64,000 nt of DNA. It comes from Cerasicoccus maritimus. Its GTDB lineage: Bacteria > Verrucomicrobiota > Verrucomicrobiia > Opitutales > Cerasicoccaceae. A model generated the notes under the pieces. It saw only the letters and a program-made list of their open reading frames with translations. It did not search any database and was not told where the DNA came from. The translations under genes and the position numbers were made by a program. Shown here in pieces: positions 61,041 to 64,000 of the stretch (its first letter is position 1; every line of letters begins with the position of its first letter). Location: contig JAVDPD010000013.1 in assembly GCA_031296935.1 (NCBI GenBank), positions 1 to 64,000 on the forward strand, given 5' to 3'.

Positions 61041-62301
61041 GCAGCAATTCAGTTGCGTCGATTTCGGGCAGGCAACCAAAGCCTGCGCGGACCACTTCAT
61101 CGAGCGCAATGGCGCCACCATTGACCCGCAAAGCGCCCTGCGCATCAAAGGTCTCGGGATGCGCTGCGACGAGCGTTTCGCGCCAGGGATCGTCGGTCGT
61201 GGGAGCCGCCAGCATCCCGGGAGTAATCGTGCAGGAGCCAAGGCCAAATGCGGCGTTGGCCGAGAGTTCCGCGAGCTGCGCCAAAGGCAAACCAACGCTC
61301 AAGGGGCCGCCGGCAATCGTCCACTTACCAATGGGTTCGCGGTCGCGGCGGGCGCCGAGCAAGCTCGCGTCAACCACGCCCGGGATGATGCCCCGCGCGG
61401 CGCGGAAGACCGTGCCCGCGTAGCCCCACTCCAGCGCACGGGCGCAGGCGCCAAAGCTGTCGTCGGACTCGTCAACGATGATTGGCGGACGTTCCGGCCA
61501 CTCGGCAAACAGCGCCAGCGCAGCATTGGTCAGCGAGTCATCGACCGGAAAAGGTTGCTCGATGTAGGCCACGCTGCGCATGAGCTTCTTTAGCTCGGGC
61601 ACCGCTTTCATGCCTTCCCATAATTCACGCAATTCCTTGGGTGTGGCAAAGGAGGCATTACCTTCCAGGCTCACTGCATAGCGGCCTTCGATCTGATCGA
61701 GGCGCGCAGCGATGTCGATGAGTCGCGCCAAATCAGCGGTCGCCTGCCCGGACAGCCCGAGATTAAACTGTCGATAGCCAGCGGCAATAGCTGACTCCAG
61801 CTCCGTCATCGGAGCAGCGGGCGCTACGGCCAGTTGCACCCGCATGCCGCCTTGCAGCGGCCCCTCAAGCAGCTTACCAGGTTGGCGGTCTTTGAGCGGA
61901 CGACACAGCTTGCCGAGCTCGATTTTAAAGTCGTTATCATGCAGACAGGCGGCAAAAGGTTTGGTCTTCGCGCGGCAAAAGGCGTCCATCAACGCGCGCT
62001 CCAACAACGCGAGGCCAAAGGCGGCGGCGGCCATAGATTTGCCATTGGTTTTCTGCCATGAGTCGAGCGCGGCGCGCATCTGCAGCCAAAAGCTGAACAC
62101 ACTGCCAGCGCGCACCTCGGTGGCCAGGCGGGCGGCTTGTTCAGCCGCTTGAGCAAACTCCGGCGCAGCTTCAGGCGGGCGTATTACCGCGCAGCCGCGC
62201 ACCGAGCCGCCCTCGCCCAACGTGAGCGACAGGAAGCAGATCAGGGCACTTTCTTCGGGGGCGGGGAACCGGCGAATAGAGGATCGGCGGACTCGAATCA
62301 T
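61033..62301 (-). CDS. Enolase-superfamily protein lacking the KxK base motif
   Basis: A 422-residue protein of the enolase superfamily (MLE/MR/OSBS-like). Metal-site positions can be seen: SLEGNASF (Glu where Asp is usual), the Glu in SVAYIEQPFPVDD, and Asp/Glu in PPIIVDESDDS. The second-strand base motif, normally KxK after GFxxxKxKxG, reads FNLGLSGQ, so both lysines are gone. The C-terminal general acid region is also changed. It may have lost enolisation chemistry or act on an unusual substrate. The family's menaquinone enzyme MenC is a possible relation. It overlaps the CDF gene by eight bases and may be co-transcribed. Confidence 0.7.
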   Translation of the reverse strand: MIRVRRSSIRRFPAPEESALICFLSLTLGEGGSVRGCAVIRPPEAAPEFAQAAEQAARLATEVRAGSVFSFWLQMRAALDSWQKTNGKSMAAAAFGLALLERALMDAFCRAKTKPFAACLHDNDFKIELGKLCRPLKDRQPGKLLEGPLQGGMRVQLAVAPAAPMTELESAIAAGYRQFNLGLSGQATADLARLIDIAARLDQIEGRYAVSLEGNASFATPKELRELWEGMKAVPELKKLMRSVAYIEQPFPVDDSLTNAALALFAEWPERPPIIVDESDDSFGACARALEWGYAGTVFRAARGIIPGVVDASLLGARRDREPIGKWTIAGGPLSVGLPLAQLAELSANAAFGLGSCTITPGMLAAPTTDDPWRETLVAAHPETFDAQGALRVNGGAIALDEVVRAGFGCLPEIDATELLHA

Positions 62302-62346
62302 GGGCCGGTTCTACGAATCAACGGCCACCGCGCCAAGCGCAATCGG

Positions 62347-63591
62347 TCAACTAAGTTCCACCAACGGTGCCAGTGGCGCGCGGCGGTTGAGGCGGCAGAT
62401 CCAGCAAAACAGCGCGAAGCGCCAGCGCAGCCCAAATTCCATCTGCGTGTGCCCAGCCACAATTGCGTTCACCGCGGCAAAAAGCCGGAATCGATTCGTC
62501 GGGCTCATGAAGACCGAAAAGCCGTAGGGGTCGTAGAAAATGCTGACGAGCTTGTTCATCACCGACACCCGGCCATTGAGGTTGTCCTCATAGCTCTTTT
62601 GCTCGCTGTCGGTCAGGTAACCCCGCTCGCGCGCCTGCCCGCAAATCAGCCCTGCGGCGTGCTCGGCCGAGGACAAGGCCAAGTAAACGCCCGACGAAAA
62701 CACCGGATCGAGGAAGCACGCGGAATCACCGAGCAGGAACCAGTTTTCGCCCGCGTAGCGCGGCTGGCGGAAGGAATAATCCGCCTGGACCTGAAAGTCA
62801 TCCAGCGGCTCGGCATCGGCCATCCATCCGCGCAAAAAGGCGTTGCGCGCCACGCAGTCGGCAAAGATCTCGGGCGGGCGTTTGCCCGGCTCGTTCCGCG
62901 CCGTGACGAGCCCTACCGACGTGCGCTCGGCGTCCAGCGGGATCGACCAAAACCAGCCATCGGGCACGCGGACAATCGTGATGTTGCCCGCCTCACACCC
63001 CGGGCGACGCTGCACGCCGCGAAAGTGATTGAAGACGGCGAAGCGCCGCGGCAGGTGATCGAATTCTTCCCGCTTCATGCCCAGGCGACGCGGCAGCACA
63101 CCACCCCGCCCCGAGGCGTCGAGAAACCACTGGGCGTCAATCGACTCGCCGTTGCTGAGCTTAACGCGCCAGCGTTGATCGACCTGCTCAGCCGAATCCA
63201 CAGCCACCGGTTGGCGGACCTCGCAACCGGCCTCGACCGCGCGGTCCAGCAGCAGTTGGTCGAAGCGTTTGCGCTCCACCTCGTAGGTGTATTCGTAGCC
63301 CGGCACGAAGCCCTTGGCGAAGACGTTGTGGACCACCTGCGAGCCGTCGCCATAGAGGAACTCTGCCCCATATTTGCGCAGGAAGCCCGCCTCGTCCATG
63401 CGCTCCCACACGCCCAGTTTCTTCAAGGTGGCGTTCACTGCCGGGATCAGCGATTCCCCAATGCGAAAGCGCGGGAAGTCCTGTTTTTCCACGATCACCA
63501 CCCGCAGCCCCGCTTCGGCCAACAGAATTCCAGCCGCGGTCCCCGCAGGACCGGCGCCGGCAATCAGGCAATCGATGGTGGCATCCGCCAT
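62347..63591 (-). CDS. Flavin-dependent halogenase-like FAD monooxygenase
   Basis: A 414-residue FAD enzyme. The N-terminal dinucleotide fold is DCLIAGAGPAGTAAGILLAE, followed by RFRIGESLIPAVN. The halogenase motif WxWxIP is present as GWFWSIPLD, and the FAD/chloride loop FxxPxxSxG as FLDPVFSSGV, preceded by WFLLGDSACF. This combination marks flavin-dependent halogenases of the phenol/pyrrole (PltA/PrnC/Xanthomonas pigment) type. Reduced flavin would come from a separate reductase. Its neighbour upstream is a chorismatase-like gene (28-base gap), suggesting that it halogenates a hydroxybenzoate-derived aromatic. It could instead be a geranylgeranyl-reductase-like oxidoreductase, but the WxWxIP motif argues against that. 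Confidence 0.75.
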   Translation of the reverse strand: MADATIDCLIAGAGPAGTAAGILLAEAGLRVVIVEKQDFPRFRIGESLIPAVNATLKKLGVWERMDEAGFLRKYGAEFLYGDGSQVVHNVFAKGFVPGYEYTYEVERKRFDQLLLDRAVEAGCEVRQPVAVDSAEQVDQRWRVKLSNGESIDAQWFLDASGRGGVLPRRLGMKREEFDHLPRRFAVFNHFRGVQRRPGCEAGNITIVRVPDGWFWSIPLDAERTSVGLVTARNEPGKRPPEIFADCVARNAFLRGWMADAEPLDDFQVQADYSFRQPRYAGENWFLLGDSACFLDPVFSSGVYLALSSAEHAAGLICGQARERGYLTDSEQKSYEDNLNGRVSVMNKLVSIFYDPYGFSVFMSPTNRFRLFAAVNAIVAGHTQMEFGLRWRFALFCWICRLNRRAPLAPLVELS

Positions 63592-63619
63592 AAAATTGGG
63601 AATGAAACTGAGTCCGCGT

Positions 63620-64000
63620 CTAGGTCAAGGCGGCCGGCCAAGAAAGTTCAATTTCGACCAGTAGCTCACTGCGACAAATGTCGGACTGAACAACGTTCAC
63701 CTGGTCGTCCTTCGCCCAGGCATGCTCGCGAATGCAGGCCATGACGGTCTCTGCATCGGCAGGGTTACGCACGTAGGCGCGCCCGGAGGCGACTCCGACC
63801 TGGGCTATATCCTGCCCCAGCGAACCCACGCTTTCGGAGATGATTCGGTCGAGGTTTTCGCCGGTCACTTCGAGTTGCCCCATCAAGTCGCCCACCGCCA
63901 CGCTTTCGGAGCCGCGCACTGCGGCCGTCCCGGAAATGTAGAGCACGGGCGATTCCCCGGGCACAAAAGACGAGCGGCTAAAGCTCGGCGGGCGCGGGCC
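63620..64000 (-). CDS. Chorismatase-like protein (XanB2/FkbO family), C-terminal part
   Basis: The gene runs off the right edge, so its 5' part is missing. The visible 126 residues begin RPPSFSRSSFVPGESPVLYI and include SGTAAVRGSESVAVGDLMGQ, a segment like that of RidA-related chorismatases. The end DICRSELLVEIELSW matches the conserved C-terminal CR--LLVEIE signature of XanB2, FkbO and Hyg5. Those enzymes split chorismate to 3- or 4-hydroxybenzoate or to a diene diol. In Xanthomonas this supplies the starter for brominated aryl-polyene pigments, in line with the halogenase next door. The start lies beyond the window. Confidence 0.65.
   Translation of the reverse strand, partial: GPRPPSFSRSSFVPGESPVLYISGTAAVRGSESVAVGDLMGQLEVTGENLDRIISESVGSLGQDIAQVGVASGRAYVRNPADAETVMACIREHAWAKDDQVNVVQSDICRSELLVEIELSWPAALT

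Noticed and set aside
62137..63744. 535-codon plus-strand open frame opposite the halogenase
   Set aside because: It arises from the codon bias of the minus-strand halogenase and the adjoining genes. The His/Arg-rich product has no family features.

Overview
The window looks like bacterial chromosome from the Verrucomicrobiota, most likely the class Opitutae (Opitutales/Puniceicoccales type). This is inferred, not proven. The supports are a secreted glycosidase ending in a calcium-type DPDQDG repeat and a domain typical of the phylum, a Ser/Thr kinase fused to an FGE-sulfatase-like domain, an SHD1-like secreted protein, a LacI/AraC fusion regulator, a sugar-catabolic gene mix, and integrases of a family I associate with this group.

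The left 27.6 kb is accessory DNA. A complete tRNA-Thr(UGU) gene lies at 27584-27659 (minus). Its 3' 51 bases, starting exactly at the CCA, are repeated perfectly at 2772-2822. The 24.8 kb between the copies is an integrative element (island A). Its tyrosine recombinase (2919-4313) sits next to the left copy behind a strong, apparently leaderless promoter. Beyond the left copy lies a second integrase of the same family (1482-2617), frameshifted, with a ribbon-helix-helix gene and two small membrane genes. This is the end of another element (island B) that seems to occupy the same site in tandem.

Island A has three parts. (1) 4.4-10.3 kb: unrecognised cargo, a winged-helix/replication-like protein, an SHD1-like secreted protein divergent from an XRE regulator, and repeat-rich noncoding DNA with recurring CTTACGC half-sites and a 57-bp repeat pair exactly 200 bp apart. 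(2) 10.4-23.3 kb, all minus strand: an envelope/export locus with an ABCG-type ABC transporter, DUF1573 protein, two secreted alpha/beta hydrolases, a 59-aa lipoprotein-like peptide, an RHS-like secreted protein, an Ig-like secreted protein, an O-antigen-ligase-like membrane protein, a rhodanese, a MauE/DoxX-type membrane protein and a secreted helical-repeat protein. This is the best candidate for an undescribed system. (3) 23.8-27.4 kb: a mobile-element maintenance module (DUF932 protein, two small membrane proteins, a RecB/Cas4-like nuclease, a DNA-binding protein).

From 27.7 kb onward the content is ordinary, higher-GC chromosome. It includes a UgpC-type sugar ABC ATPase beside a truncated permease; aldo/keto reductase, beta-mannosidase and Gfo/Idh/MocA oxidoreductase; a Ser/Thr kinase with an FHA partner; an IS5-like transposase remnant; TPR, zinc-ribbon, DUF4405-like and ParB-like proteins; a PL14-like lyase; htpG; a cluster joining a flavodoxin-like protein, a Roadblock/LC7 protein and a protoglobin; a large GH64-like glucanase with inserted FnIII-like domains; and a divergent XylR-like regulator / FGGY kinase / DapA-family operon. 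After these come argA, a methyltransferase, an endo/exonuclease-phosphatase, alr, a cation diffusion facilitator and an enolase-superfamily protein without its KxK bases. At the right edge are a flavin-dependent halogenase and a chorismatase-like gene that probably open a pigment (aryl-polyene or resorcinol type) cluster continuing outside the window.
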